A stretch of DNA of 64,000 nucleotides from Grimontia indica (lineage in GTDB: Bacteria; Pseudomonadota; Gammaproteobacteria; Enterobacterales; Vibrionaceae). Location of the stretch: the NCBI RefSeq assembly GCF_000333895.2, contig NZ_ANFM02000018.1, positions 1 through 64,000 on the forward strand. The letters run 5' to 3'. The translations under genes and the position numbers were made by a program. Shown here piece after piece: positions 8,820 to 17,585 of the stretch; the stretch's first letter is position 1, and every line of letters starts with the position of its first letter. Under the pieces are notes generated by a model, which worked only from the letters and a program-made list of their open reading frames with translations, made no database searches and had not been told where the DNA came from.

Positions 8820-9078
8820 GGGGCTGTTGACCTTTGGTGATGATTTTTGCAGCAGTTTGTGGGGATTTAATGCAAGGCGGAGGCTTCGATGTGTAGCTAG
8901 CCTACATGAGAAGCCGATAACGCAGCAGAAATTCCCCACAAACGCTGCCCGAAGGGTTCTGCCCTAAGCGTTTTATGCTTTGTTGAGGTGTATTTGCTTA
9001 GAATAGCAGCACACACCTCGCCGCGCCTAAAACGCTTATGGCTAGAACAAAATTTAACCACCAAAAGTCAACAGCCCC
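8820..9078 (+). mobile_element. MITE-like element, family B, copy 1
   Basis: A 259-base element with inverted ends, GGGGCTGTTGACC at the left and the complement GTCAACAGCCCC at the right, flanked on both sides by TA (8818-8819, 9079-9080). A near-identical copy in the same orientation lies at 22550-22814. It encodes no transposase. TA target duplication and size fit a non-autonomous element moved by an IS630/mariner- or IS5-type transposase; the partner is not in the window. Confidence 0.85.
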
Positions 9079-9083
9079 TAACA

Positions 9084-9111
9084 ACAAACGCCCTCAATTG
9101 AGGGCGTTTGT
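9084..9111 (+). terminator. Strong palindromic terminator displaced by a MITE
   Basis: A perfect 28-base palindrome (ACAAACGCCCTCAA and its complement). It most likely terminated the small gene ending at 8790 before the family B element inserted between them. The T tract is weak. Confidence 0.6.
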
Positions 9112-9170
9112 CGTCCGGAATCTAACTGCTGTTCCGGTATTTCAGCAAGTGAAGGTAGTGCTTTGAGTAA

Positions 9171-9432
9171 TACCCAAACAACCTGAAGATGCAGGATTCA
9201 GCGAGATTGACTGGCGTTGTGATCGCGGCGTTCCTTTGCAGGTGTAGTCATCTCTATCAAAAAGGAACATCAAAGAGCACGGCGTCAGTCAACTCGCCCG
9301 AAGGGAGGCCTTCAATGCGCCCACTTCTTCGTTAAATTCCCCGGAAATAGAACCACTATTCCTCGCGAAATTTGCCTCGAATTGAACGCATTGATGACCT
9401 CTGAATTCAAGCATCTTCGGGTCGTTTGGGTA
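9171..9432 (+). repeat. MITE-like repeat family A, copy 2 (complete)
   Basis: A 262-base element with imperfect inverted ends: TACCCAAACAACCTGAAGAT at the left, and the complement of TACCCAAACGACCCGAAGAT at the right. Copy 1 at 1-238 is in the opposite orientation. The element ends only 8 bases from the fumC stop codon. It encodes no transposase. Confidence 0.8.
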
Positions 9433-9440
9433 TTCTTATT

Positions 9441-10829
9441 CTATTCTGCCAATCCACCTTGGGTGAGTTGGGTAGGGTCGAGCAAGCGCGTTAACGTTTC
9501 TCTGTCTAAATCTGTCTCTTCTTCCGCAACATCAATGATGGCTCGACCTTCTTTGTAAGCCTTTTTGGCGATCTCTGCCGCTTTCAGATAGCCAATCACA
9601 GGATTGAGCGCAGTAACCAAAATGGGATTCTTCGCCAGCGCAACATCCAGATTTTCTTTCCTAACCGTGAACGTGAAAATGGCTTTGTCTGCGAGTGCAC
9701 GCGAACTGTTACTGAGCAGTTCAATACTCTCCAACACATTGTGAGCAATCACTGGAAGCATCACGTTAAGCTGGAAATTGCCAGACTGACCTGCCACGGT
9801 GACGGTGGCGTCGTTACCAATCACCTGCGCTGCTGCCATCGCTGCTGCTTCAGGAATCACAGGGTTCACTTTTCCCGGCATGATGGAAGATCCTGGCTGC
9901 AAGCCTTGAAGCTCAATTTCGCCCAATCCCGCCAGCGGACCGGAGTTCATCCAACGCAGATCATTGGCAATCTTCATGATGGCAACAGCAGCCGTCTTGA
10001 GTTGGCCAGACAAAGCAACCATGGCGTCTTGACTGCTGAGGTTGAAGAAGAAGTTTTCGCTGGCTTCAAACTGCGAGCCTGTCGCTTGTGACAGGTTGTG
10101 GGCGAATGCGGAAGCAAAGCGCGGATCTGCATTAATACCTGTACCAACAGCCGTTCCGCCTTGTGCAAGTGCTTTAACAGCTTTCAGGCTGCGCTCAATA
10201 CCTTCTTTGGCATGCTCAACCTGGAACTGCCAGCCTCCGAGTTCTTGATCAAAAGTCACAGGCATCGCATCCATCAAATGAGTGCGCCCTGTTTTGACCA
10301 CGGCACCGATATCTTCACGCTTCATATGCAGTGTATGGGAGAGGTGTGCCAAAGATGGCAGAAGGTGCTTTTCAATCGTTAAAGCGGCACTGACTTGAAT
10401 CGCAGTAGGGATTACGTCATTGCTGCTTTGGCCCATATTTACGTGGTCATTTGGGCTAACGATATCGCCGAGCTTGGCGCTGGCGAGCGTCGCAATCACT
10501 TCATTGGCATTCATGTTAGAACTGGTACCAGAACCGGTTTGGAATACATCGACAGGAAACTGGTCGAGGTGTTCACCATCAATGATCTCTTGGGCAGCAT
10601 CAGAGATTGATTCAGCAATATCACCTTGCAGCAAACCCAGCTGCGCATTAGTGATAGCAGCGGTCTGCTTAATGTATGCCAAGGCCTGAATAAAAGTGGC
10701 TGGCATAGTGTGTCGACTGAACTGGAAATTGTCGACGGCACGCTGAGTTTGTGCTTGGTAGAGGGCATCGGCAGGAACGCGAATTTCCCCCATGCTGTCT
10801 TTCTCTGTTCTGAATTCTTGGGTAGTCAT
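9441..10829 (-). CDS. fumC: Class II fumarate hydratase
   Basis: Interconverts fumarate and malate without an iron-sulfur cluster. The 462-residue protein has the normal length and the family signature GSSIMPGKVNP at 313-323, including the mobile-loop catalytic serine, plus the TGRTHLMDAMP segment with His184. An AAAGGACC ribosome-binding sequence precedes the start. It is the second gene of an operon with fagA (17-base gap) behind a near-perfect Fur box, so it should be made when iron is short and replace the iron-dependent fumarase. A repeat element lies immediately after its stop. Confidence 0.97.
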   Translation of the reverse strand: MTTQEFRTEKDSMGEIRVPADALYQAQTQRAVDNFQFSRHTMPATFIQALAYIKQTAAITNAQLGLLQGDIAESISDAAQEIIDGEHLDQFPVDVFQTGSGTSSNMNANEVIATLASAKLGDIVSPNDHVNMGQSSNDVIPTAIQVSAALTIEKHLLPSLAHLSHTLHMKREDIGAVVKTGRTHLMDAMPVTFDQELGGWQFQVEHAKEGIERSLKAVKALAQGGTAVGTGINADPRFASAFAHNLSQATGSQFEASENFFFNLSSQDAMVALSGQLKTAAVAIMKIANDLRWMNSGPLAGLGEIELQGLQPGSSIMPGKVNPVIPEAAAMAAAQVIGNDATVTVAGQSGNFQLNVMLPVIAHNVLESIELLSNSSRALADKAIFTFTVRKENLDVALAKNPILVTALNPVIGYLKAAEIAKKAYKEGRAIIDVAEEETDLDRETLTRLLDPTQLTQGGLAE

Positions 10830-10846
10830 ACAGGGTCCTTTTGCCT

Positions 10847-11227
10847 TTAATCCAATGGTGCCTGAAGGCGTTGTAATTCGAGTTGTAGTGAGAGGAATCT
10901 CTGTTCCCCGCCATGGCGGCGTTTATAAAACCGTTTGAGCGCAATCAGAGGCTCATGAATCATGTTCAGACACACATGGCGGAATTGCTGTGATCGTTCG
11001 GGGTCGCGGATGGCTTCAATCATTGCGAAATAAATCTGACGCAGATACAGCTCGGCGAGCAGCGGGCTTTCGTTTTCTGCGCCTAACTCATGGTAGGAAG
11101 CGAGCGTGACACCAGACTGAATGAAGTGGTAAACCACATCAGGCTCATAGCCCCAGACAATGTCTGAACTATTAAACCTTTCCAACGACTGAAAATACTC
11201 TGTGTATAAAAACGTTCTGTCGATCAT
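10847..11227 (-). CDS. fagA: FagA-like protein, Fur-associated gene upstream of fumC
   Basis: A 126-residue protein rich in aromatic and charged residues, helical, with no signal peptide or membrane segment. I identify it mainly by context: in Pseudomonas aeruginosa the Fur-regulated operon fagA-fumC-orfX-sodA begins with a small gene of this kind, and here the gene sits between a Fur box and fumC with a 17-base gap. The biochemical role of FagA is not known. The start at 11227 is 25 bases from the Fur box. The name is likely but rests on gene order more than on sequence motifs. Confidence 0.6.
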   Translation of the reverse strand: MIDRTFLYTEYFQSLERFNSSDIVWGYEPDVVYHFIQSGVTLASYHELGAENESPLLAELYLRQIYFAMIEAIRDPERSQQFRHVCLNMIHEPLIALKRFYKRRHGGEQRFLSLQLELQRLQAPLD

Positions 11228-11251
11228 CTACCGGCCCCGAATTATTTCATA

Positions 11252-11270
11252 GATAATGATAATTATTATC
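11252..11270. promoter_or_regulatory. Fur box controlling fagA-fumC
   Basis: GATAATGATAATTATTATC matches the classic 19-bp Fur consensus at 18 of 19 positions. It lies 25 bases upstream of the fagA start and would cover the promoter. Iron-loaded Fur should repress fagA-fumC. Confidence 0.93.
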
Positions 11271-11333
11271 ATTTAATGTTTTTGATAACAACCCCTTGGT
11301 TTTTGTCGTTATTGAGGGTTTCGGTTCAATCGA

Positions 11334-11359
11334 AACAAAAAAAGGGCGCTTTAGCGCCC
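11334..11359 (-). terminator. Intrinsic terminator of trxC
   Basis: A GGGCGCT-TT-AGCGCCC hairpin (11344-11359) is followed on the minus strand by a run of seven Ts, just after the trxC stop. Confidence 0.92.
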
Positions 11360-11382
11360 CTCGATATGGATAGTGAAAAGAG

Positions 11383-11811
11383 TTAAATAGTCTGGGATAA
11401 CCAGCCGTTGAACTCATTTTGTGGCAGCGCACCGTTGATTTGTTGGGCCATTTTGCCATCCTTGAACACCATGATGGTCGGGATGCTGCGGATTCGATAT
11501 TTCGCTGCCAGCGCTTGCTGCTCTTCAGTGTTGACTTTGACGAAGATAGCGTCTTCTTGCTTACCTTTTGCGGTGGCCTCAAATACTGGCGCGAATCCCT
11601 GACATGGACCACACCAAGGTGCCCAGAAATCAATAACCACTGGCTTGCCAGAAGCGAGCAGGGCATCCATGTTGTCATCAGTACCTTCAATCGGTTTTCC
11701 TGTCAGCAGCGAAGACTTACAAATGCCGCAGCTTGGATTCTCATCAACGCGCTCAGCTGGAATGCGATTCAGCTTATTACAATGTGGACAACGCACGGTT
11801 AATGTACTCAT
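11383..11811 (-). CDS. trxC: Thioredoxin 2
   Basis: A cytoplasmic disulfide reductase with a zinc-binding N-terminal extension. The two zinc-ligand pairs are visible as CPHC (residues 8-11) and CGIC (28-31), followed by the thioredoxin fold with active site WCGPC at 66-70 and the cis-proline loop RSIPTIMVFK. At 142 residues it matches trxC and not the shorter trxA. It is a single gene with its own terminator. Confidence 0.97.
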   Translation of the reverse strand: MSTLTVRCPHCNKLNRIPAERVDENPSCGICKSSLLTGKPIEGTDDNMDALLASGKPVVIDFWAPWCGPCQGFAPVFEATAKGKQEDAIFVKVNTEEQQALAAKYRIRSIPTIMVFKDGKMAQQINGALPQNEFNGWLSQTI

Positions 11812-11890
11812 TTTGAAAACCTTTCCTTTGATTTGCTTAGGTGTAGATTATTCGTATCCCGGCTTTGAGGCTATTTCATTTCTCCTATCG

Positions 11891-12784
11891 TTAAGATTGG
11901 TTTTTCCTATCATCAGCAAGTCGTGTTTTGCACAGTTCGTAAAATTCATAAGCCTGCGGCGAAAAGTAGCGATCTTTCAGCCGTAAGATACCAATTTGTC
12001 TTTCCACATAAGGTGTTGTTAGAGGGAGCCAGCAAAGATCTTTCTCGTCATCTGGGAAAGCAAGTTTAGGCAGGGTAGTAATGCCTATCCCGAGCTTTAA
12101 AACGGAAAACAGGGAAGTTATGTTTTCGACGCTGTAGCGTGCGTTGGCAGCGAGTACATTAGCATGCGTAGGCTCAAGCAAGGTACAAGTGCCATTTTTT
12201 ACAAAAGGAAGCGCCACCAAATCTTGCCATTCGATGTCTCTTGCCTGCTGTGTTAGAGGATGGTCCTTCAAACACACGACACCCAAGGGGTCAGCCAGCA
12301 GCGGTGTGAATTCAATGCGTTCATCCTGAATATGGAGACAATTCCCCAGCGCCAAATCTACTTCACCTGCGAGCAACCTTGCTTCGACACCGGCTGCGTT
12401 GTCATCGACCAAAGCGACATCCACATTGGGATGATTTTCTGTGTAGCTTGCCAAAATGGTAGGAATCAACTTGGCGGCGACAGAAGGAACGCTGGCGATT
12501 CTAACCTGACCTAATTGGCCTGCGGCGGCAGCGCAGAGGTCAGAATTCAGCTCATCATAGAGCTTGAGGAACTGATTGATTTTAGGAAGACAGAATTCGC
12601 CAAAAGGGGTGAGCTTAGCCTTGTGTCCTGTATCAAAAAGGGATTGTCCCAGTATCTTTTCAAGTTCTTTTACCGAGGTAGACAGTGCAGCCTGTGAACG
12701 ATTGGCTCTTGAAGCCGCAGCGCGAAAACCACGCTGTTCTGCCACCAGAGAAAAGTGTTTCAACTGCTGCAGCTTGATATCCAT
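11891..12784 (-). CDS. LysR family regulator of the adjacent catabolic cluster
   Basis: A 297-residue LysR-type regulator: winged helix-turn-helix in residues 1-60 (FRAAASRANRSQAALSTSVKELEKILG), then an effector-binding domain. It is divergent from the RidA-ALDH-M19-BCCT cluster across a 133-base gap, the usual arrangement for a regulator and its target operon. A TTGTTAACAA palindrome within 12881-12897 could be its binding site. The inducer is probably the substrate of that cluster or an intermediate. Confidence 0.88.
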   Translation of the reverse strand: MDIKLQQLKHFSLVAEQRGFRAAASRANRSQAALSTSVKELEKILGQSLFDTGHKAKLTPFGEFCLPKINQFLKLYDELNSDLCAAAAGQLGQVRIASVPSVAAKLIPTILASYTENHPNVDVALVDDNAAGVEARLLAGEVDLALGNCLHIQDERIEFTPLLADPLGVVCLKDHPLTQQARDIEWQDLVALPFVKNGTCTLLEPTHANVLAANARYSVENITSLFSVLKLGIGITTLPKLAFPDDEKDLCWLPLTTPYVERQIGILRLKDRYFSPQAYEFYELCKTRLADDRKNQS

Positions 12785-12880
12785 ATCTCCAAACCCCTCT
12801 CCGGAAAGTGATAAATAAAACTGAACAATTGAAAAAAATTAACCGTTCGTTTTATCAAAAATTGTAAGGCAGACTTTAAT

Positions 12881-12897
12881 CAATTGTTAACAAATTG
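12881..12897. promoter_or_regulatory. Possible LysR binding site between the regulator and ridA
   Basis: CAATTGTTAACAAATTG contains a perfect 10-bp dyad (TTGTTAACAA) with A/T-rich flanks, 20 bases before the ridA start and within the 133-base divergent gap. It has the T-N11-A form seen at LysR sites, but A/T-rich sequence gives such matches by chance. Confidence 0.3.
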
Positions 12898-12917
12898 ACA
12901 AAGAGAGTCTGAATTCA

Positions 12918-13322
12918 ATGTTGCCCAAAGAGAATCGCCACGTAGAGAAATCCGTGATTAAAACAGATCTGTTTGCCTCAAAAGCGCCCCTTGAGTGGGC
13001 GGTAGGGCATAACGGCACGCTCTACACTGCTCAAATCCCGATTGATAGCCAAGGCCAGCTGGTGGATGGCGGCATTGAAGCACAGACCCGTCAAACCATG
13101 GATAACCTGATGCACACACTTGAAAGTGCAGGTGTGACAAGCTCGGCGGTACTCCAAGTGCTGATTTACGTGACTGACCGTAGCTACCTCAATACTGTTA
13201 ACAAGGTCTATGCGGAATATTTTAATGCGCCCTATCCAAACCGCGCGGCCATGGTGGTGGCGGGTTTAGCAAGGGAAGGCATGTTGGTGGAGCTGGTGGT
13301 ATACGCCGCGCTTCCTCAATAA
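12918..13322 (+). CDS. RidA family protein, first gene of the catabolic cluster
   Basis: A 134-residue RidA-superfamily protein, related to but distinct from the one at 6729. The core is recognisable in NGTLYTAQIPIDSQGQLVDGG, the helix QTRQTMDNLMHTLESAG and the end PYPNRAAMVVAGLAREGMLVELVVYA, which keeps an arginine in the PNRAAM position expected of imine-hydrolysing members. Being first in a degradation operon suggests that an unstable enamine/imine arises in the pathway. The gap to the dehydrogenase gene is 42 bases. Confidence 0.82.
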   Translation: MLPKENRHVEKSVIKTDLFASKAPLEWAVGHNGTLYTAQIPIDSQGQLVDGGIEAQTRQTMDNLMHTLESAGVTSSAVLQVLIYVTDRSYLNTVNKVYAEYFNAPYPNRAAMVVAGLAREGMLVELVVYAALPQ

Positions 13323-13364
13323 CGAATGAATTTGGAATGAGAAATAGAAATCAAGGAGTCAACG

Positions 13365-14813
13365 ATGAACCTGAATAGAGAAAATGCACTCTACATCGGT
13401 GGGGAATGGTGTCAGGGAACCCGAACGGTTGCCAATATCAACCCATCTAACATTTCCGAGTCTTTGGGTGACTTTGCGCAAGCCAGCCAAGCTCAGGTTC
13501 ATCAGGCGATTGCCTGTGCCCGTGAAGCACAACCAGTGTGGGCGAAAACGCCGTTGGAGCAAAAACAGAAAGTATTGCAAACCATTGGCGATGAGCTGAT
13601 TGCTCGCTGTGATGATCTGGGTCGTTTGCTTTCCAGTGAAGAAGGCAAGCCTTTCGCTGAAGGTCGCGGGGAGATTTACCGTGCGGGACAATTCTTCCAA
13701 TACTACGCGGCGGAAGTGCTGCGCCAAATGGGTGAAATGGCCGAGTCTGTGCGTCCCGGCGTTCAGGTGGAAGTCACTCGCGAAGCGGTGGGTGTCGTAG
13801 CGATCATTTCGCCATGGAACTTCCCGACGGCGACCGCCTCTTGGAAAATCGCGCCAGCGCTGGCATTTGGTAACAGCGTGATTTGGAAGCCTGCCAACCT
13901 GACACCGGCAAGTGCCGTGGCATTGGCAGACATCATTCATCGTTCAGGGCTGCCAGCAGGGGTGTTTAACCTAGTGCTGGGGTCGGGCTCTGAAGTGGGC
14001 GATACCCTGATCCACAGCAGCGAAATCGATGCTGTCAGCTTCACGGGTTCAGTAGATGTAGGCCGAAAAGTGGCGGCAGCGACGGCGCCTAACTTTGTTC
14101 GCTGCCAGCTTGAGATGGGCAGTAAGAATGCCCTTGTTATTGCCGAAGACGCTGACATCAATATCGCCGTTGAAGCTACCATTGCCGGCTCATTCTCTGG
14201 GACAGGTCAGAAATGTACCGCGTCCTCCCGCCTTATCGTCCTTGATAGCGTTCATGATGCTTACGTTGAAGCACTTTCCGCGCGTATGCAGCAACTGAAA
14301 GTCGGTCATGCGTTGGAAGACGGCGTGTTTATGGGGCCAGTCGTCGATGAACGCCAACTCTCTTCAAACCTGAAATGGGTAGAGAGAGCCCATGAACTGG
14401 GAGCGGAACTGGTCACCGGCGGTGAGCGTTTAACCCTTGAAAACGACGGTTACTACATGGCGCCGACCTTGTTCATCAATACCCAGAATGATTGGGACAT
14501 CAATCAGGAAGAGCTATTCGCTCCTATGGCCTGTGTTCAGCGCGTCGGTTCTCTGGATGAAGCCATCGCCAAAGTGAATGAAACCCGTTTTGGCCTGACT
14601 GCGGGGATTGTGACATCCAGCCTTCGCAGCAGCGCCCTCTTTAAGCAACAAGCCCAAACCGGTTGTGTGATGGTGAACCTGCCAACGGCAGGCACTGACT
14701 ACCACGTGCCGTTTGGCGGCCGCAAGGAATCCAGCTTTGGTCCGCGCGAGCAGGGCCAGTATGCACGTGATTTCTACACCATCGTGAAAACGGCTTACCA
14801 GCGCGCGTACTAA
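13365..14813 (+). CDS. NAD(P)-dependent aldehyde dehydrogenase, 2-oxoglutarate-semialdehyde dehydrogenase-like
   Basis: Oxidises an aldehyde to its acid in the cytoplasm. The catalytic residues are Glu250 (in CQLEMGSKN) and Cys284 (in GTGQKCTASSR), with the cofactor region SFTGS near 225-229. The C-terminal segment YHVPFGGRKESSFGPREQGQ is very like that of 2-oxoglutarate semialdehyde dehydrogenases that end hydroxyproline, arabinose and glucarate degradation. A strong AAGGAG site precedes the start. Substrate assignment is inference; other semialdehydes are possible. It is 482 residues long, normal for the family. Confidence 0.88.
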   Translation: MNLNRENALYIGGEWCQGTRTVANINPSNISESLGDFAQASQAQVHQAIACAREAQPVWAKTPLEQKQKVLQTIGDELIARCDDLGRLLSSEEGKPFAEGRGEIYRAGQFFQYYAAEVLRQMGEMAESVRPGVQVEVTREAVGVVAIISPWNFPTATASWKIAPALAFGNSVIWKPANLTPASAVALADIIHRSGLPAGVFNLVLGSGSEVGDTLIHSSEIDAVSFTGSVDVGRKVAAATAPNFVRCQLEMGSKNALVIAEDADINIAVEATIAGSFSGTGQKCTASSRLIVLDSVHDAYVEALSARMQQLKVGHALEDGVFMGPVVDERQLSSNLKWVERAHELGAELVTGGERLTLENDGYYMAPTLFINTQNDWDINQEELFAPMACVQRVGSLDEAIAKVNETRFGLTAGIVTSSLRSSALFKQQAQTGCVMVNLPTAGTDYHVPFGGRKESSFGPREQGQYARDFYTIVKTAYQRAY

Positions 14814-14835
14814 TTGAACAGGGTAGGGACAGCTT

Positions 14836-15822
14836 ATGTATCAGGACGAAATCATCATCGATGGATTGCAATACTGCCTTTGGGACAGAGCGTATTTTGA
14901 ATCGCTCAAACAAAGCGGTGTCACTGCGGTTCATGTGACCTTGGTGTACCACGAGAATGCACGTGAAACACTGACCCGTTTTGCCGAGTGGAATCTACAT
15001 TTCGAGCGAAACAGCGATCTGATCATGCCTGTTCTGTCCATGGAAGACGTTTTCAAGGCGAAAAGCGAAGGCAAGGTTGGCATCTTTTTCGGTGCCCAGA
15101 ATTGCTCGCCGATCGACGATGAAATCGGCTTGATTGAGGTCATGCGTAAGCTCGGTCTTTTGATCATGCAGTTGACCTATAACAACCAGAGCTTGCTGGC
15201 GACGGGGTGTTACGAGCAGGAAGACAGCGGTGTGACCCGCTTTGGCAAGCAAGCTATCGCGGAAATGAACCGTGTTGGCATGATTGTCGATATGTCACAC
15301 AGCTCTGAGCGTTCAACGCTGGAAGCGATTGATCTGTCTTCACGCCCTATCTGTATCAGCCATGCCAACCCGCAGCGCGCACACCCAGCGCTTCGCAATA
15401 AGTCGGATGAAGTGATCCGCGCCTTGTGTGAAAGAGGCGGTTTGCTTGGCTTCAGTCTTTACCCTTTCCACCTTCCTGGCGGCAGCGATTGCAGCCTGGA
15501 AGACTTTTGCCGAATGGTCGCCGATGCCGCTGAAATGGTTGGTGTAGAACGCCTCGCTATTGGCAGCGACCTTTGTCAAAACCAGCCACAAAGTGTTCTC
15601 GAATGGATGCGAAATGGCAGATGGTCGAAAAGCCTCGATTACGGAGAAGGCTCGGCTTCAAACGCTGGCTGGCCTGCGGCTTTGCCGTGGTTCCCAGAAA
15701 CTAGCGGGCTAAAAAATATTTATCAGGGATTGCGCGAAATTGGATTCAGTGAACAGGAAACGGCAGGGATACTCGGCCGCAACTGGCTCACTTTTTTGGA
15801 AGACGGCTTAAAGCCGGAATAA
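14836..15822 (+). CDS. Membrane-dipeptidase-like (M19) protein with an altered metal site
   Basis: A 328-residue amidohydrolase-fold protein of the renal dipeptidase (M19) family without a signal peptide, so cytoplasmic. Canonical enzymes have an N-terminal H-x-D, a bridging glutamate and two later histidines. Here the N-terminal site reads D-G-L (residues 9-11) and the glutamate position reads GAQN (86-89), while His155 (MSHSS), His176 (CISHAN) and Asp246 (IGSDLC) remain. This resembles the M19 homologue in the Pseudomonas glycine-betaine degradation locus (PA5396 type). It may bind one metal and act on a non-peptide C-N bond. It lies 22 bases after the dehydrogenase gene. Confidence 0.8.
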   Translation: MYQDEIIIDGLQYCLWDRAYFESLKQSGVTAVHVTLVYHENARETLTRFAEWNLHFERNSDLIMPVLSMEDVFKAKSEGKVGIFFGAQNCSPIDDEIGLIEVMRKLGLLIMQLTYNNQSLLATGCYEQEDSGVTRFGKQAIAEMNRVGMIVDMSHSSERSTLEAIDLSSRPICISHANPQRAHPALRNKSDEVIRALCERGGLLGFSLYPFHLPGGSDCSLEDFCRMVADAAEMVGVERLAIGSDLCQNQPQSVLEWMRNGRWSKSLDYGEGSASNAGWPAALPWFPETSGLKNIYQGLREIGFSEQETAGILGRNWLTFLEDGLKPE

Positions 15823-15895
15823 ATATCTAAACATTTCGCGAAGCGGGATAACCGCTCACAAGGAGCAAGGTTTCTGGACGCTGGTTCAGAGGCTA

Positions 15896-17488
15896 ATGAC
15901 AACGTGGAGACAGATGATGTCTGAATTACTCAATGCAGAGAAGACAAGCACTGTAAATAAGGAACAAAGTGTCTGGGTGAAACTGGGTCTTGATAATCCG
16001 GTTTTTTGGATGAGCGGCGGATTTCTAACGCTGTTTGTGGTGACAGCGCTGGTTGATAACGAGCTTCTGTCTTCGCTGGTTAATGCTGGCTTCAGTTGGA
16101 GCGTGTCCTTCTTTGGGCCTTATTGGCAGTTGCTATTGCTGGCGACGTTTTTGATTGGTCTTGCACTGGCGTTTAGCCCGGGTACCGGAAAGGTGCGCTT
16201 AGGTGCGATGGACAAGCCTGAGATGGAAGGCTTCAAATGGCTGGCAATCATTCTTTGTACCCTTTTAGCTGGCGGAGGTGTCTTTTGGGCGGCGGCAGAG
16301 CCGATTGCTCACTTCGTTAACCCTCCTCCACTGTATGGCGTGCCTGAAGGCAATATTCAGCGTCAGGCATTTAATGCATTGGCGCAGTCCTTCATGCACT
16401 GGGGTTTCCTTGCCTGGGCCATCCTCGGCACGCTGACCACTATTGTGCTGATGCACCTGCACTATGACAAAGGGCTACCCCTCAAGCCGCGTACTTTGCT
16501 TTACCCGGTATTCGGTGAGCGCGCCATGACAGGTATGTTTGGTGCCTTGATTGATGCTTGCTGCATCATAGCGGTTGCGGCGGGGACCATTGGGCCAATT
16601 GGTTTTCTTGGCTTGCAAATCAGTTACGCACTGAACGCCTTGTTTGCATTGCCTGATGGCTTTACAACCCAATTCATCATCATCCTCTGTGCAATCGCTA
16701 TCTACACCATCTCAGCATTGAGTGGCGTCAACCGCGGTATCCAGATCCTGAGTCGTTACAATGTGATTTTGGCTGTGGGCTTGATGGCTTATATCCTTTT
16801 GGTTGGCCCGACTGATTTCATTATTAATGGTTACCTGCAAGGCGTAGGCACCATGGTCGACAACTTCATCCCTATGGCTACCTTCCGCGGCGATATGGGT
16901 TGGCTGAGCTGGTGGACTGTATTTTTCTGGGGCTGGTTCCTGGGCTACGGTCCGATGATGGCCATCTTTATTGCACGAATTTCCCGTGGCAGAACGATTC
17001 GTCAATTGGTCACTACGATCAGCATCATTGCGCCGCTTATCACCTGCTTCTGGTTCACCATTGTGGGTGGCTCCGGTCTGGCTTTTGAAATGGCAGAACC
17101 TGGCTCGGTGAGTAAAGCATTCGAAGGCTTTAACCTGCCGGCGTCACTGCTTGCCATTACTCAGCAACTGCCTTTCCCCATGCTGATGTCGATTCTATTC
17201 CTAATCCTCACCACGGTGTTCATTGTCACCACGGGTGACTCCATGACTTACACCATCAGCGTGGTGATCAGCGGCGACCTCAACCCAAATGGTCTGATGC
17301 GCACTTTCTGGGGTGTCATGATGGGGGCTACCGCCATCATTCTTATCTCCCTTGGCTCTGGCGGCGTTTCCGCACTCCAATCTTTCATTGTTATCACTGC
17401 GGTGCCGGTATCGCTCATCCTGCTGCCGTCACTGTGGAATGGTCCGAAAATCGCACTGCAAATGGCGAAAGAGCAGGGTTTGGATTGA
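15896..17488 (+). CDS. BCCT family transporter (betaine/carnitine/choline type)
   Basis: A 530-residue secondary transporter with about twelve membrane segments in the inner membrane. The family signature is clear near residues 337-367: a tryptophan-rich helix (WWTVFFWGWF) followed by IARISRGRTIR. The family moves quaternary or otherwise zwitterionic amines (glycine betaine, carnitine, choline, DMSP). Its place inside a catabolic operon suggests uptake for nutrition and not only osmoprotection. The start may be 15896 (GAGG just upstream) or 15917 (TGGAGA upstream). Confidence 0.92.
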   Translation: MTTWRQMMSELLNAEKTSTVNKEQSVWVKLGLDNPVFWMSGGFLTLFVVTALVDNELLSSLVNAGFSWSVSFFGPYWQLLLLATFLIGLALAFSPGTGKVRLGAMDKPEMEGFKWLAIILCTLLAGGGVFWAAAEPIAHFVNPPPLYGVPEGNIQRQAFNALAQSFMHWGFLAWAILGTLTTIVLMHLHYDKGLPLKPRTLLYPVFGERAMTGMFGALIDACCIIAVAAGTIGPIGFLGLQISYALNALFALPDGFTTQFIIILCAIAIYTISALSGVNRGIQILSRYNVILAVGLMAYILLVGPTDFIINGYLQGVGTMVDNFIPMATFRGDMGWLSWWTVFFWGWFLGYGPMMAIFIARISRGRTIRQLVTTISIIAPLITCFWFTIVGGSGLAFEMAEPGSVSKAFEGFNLPASLLAITQQLPFPMLMSILFLILTTVFIVTTGDSMTYTISVVISGDLNPNGLMRTFWGVMMGATAIILISLGSGGVSALQSFIVITAVPVSLILLPSLWNGPKIALQMAKEQGLD

Positions 17489-17585
17489 TGGTCGCGATTT
17501 GAAAGTAACGGGGCAAATATGGGACAGCATGAATAAAGCTGTCCCCCAATAATCAACAATGCTAAGCGTTTGTAGGTGTGGCTTC

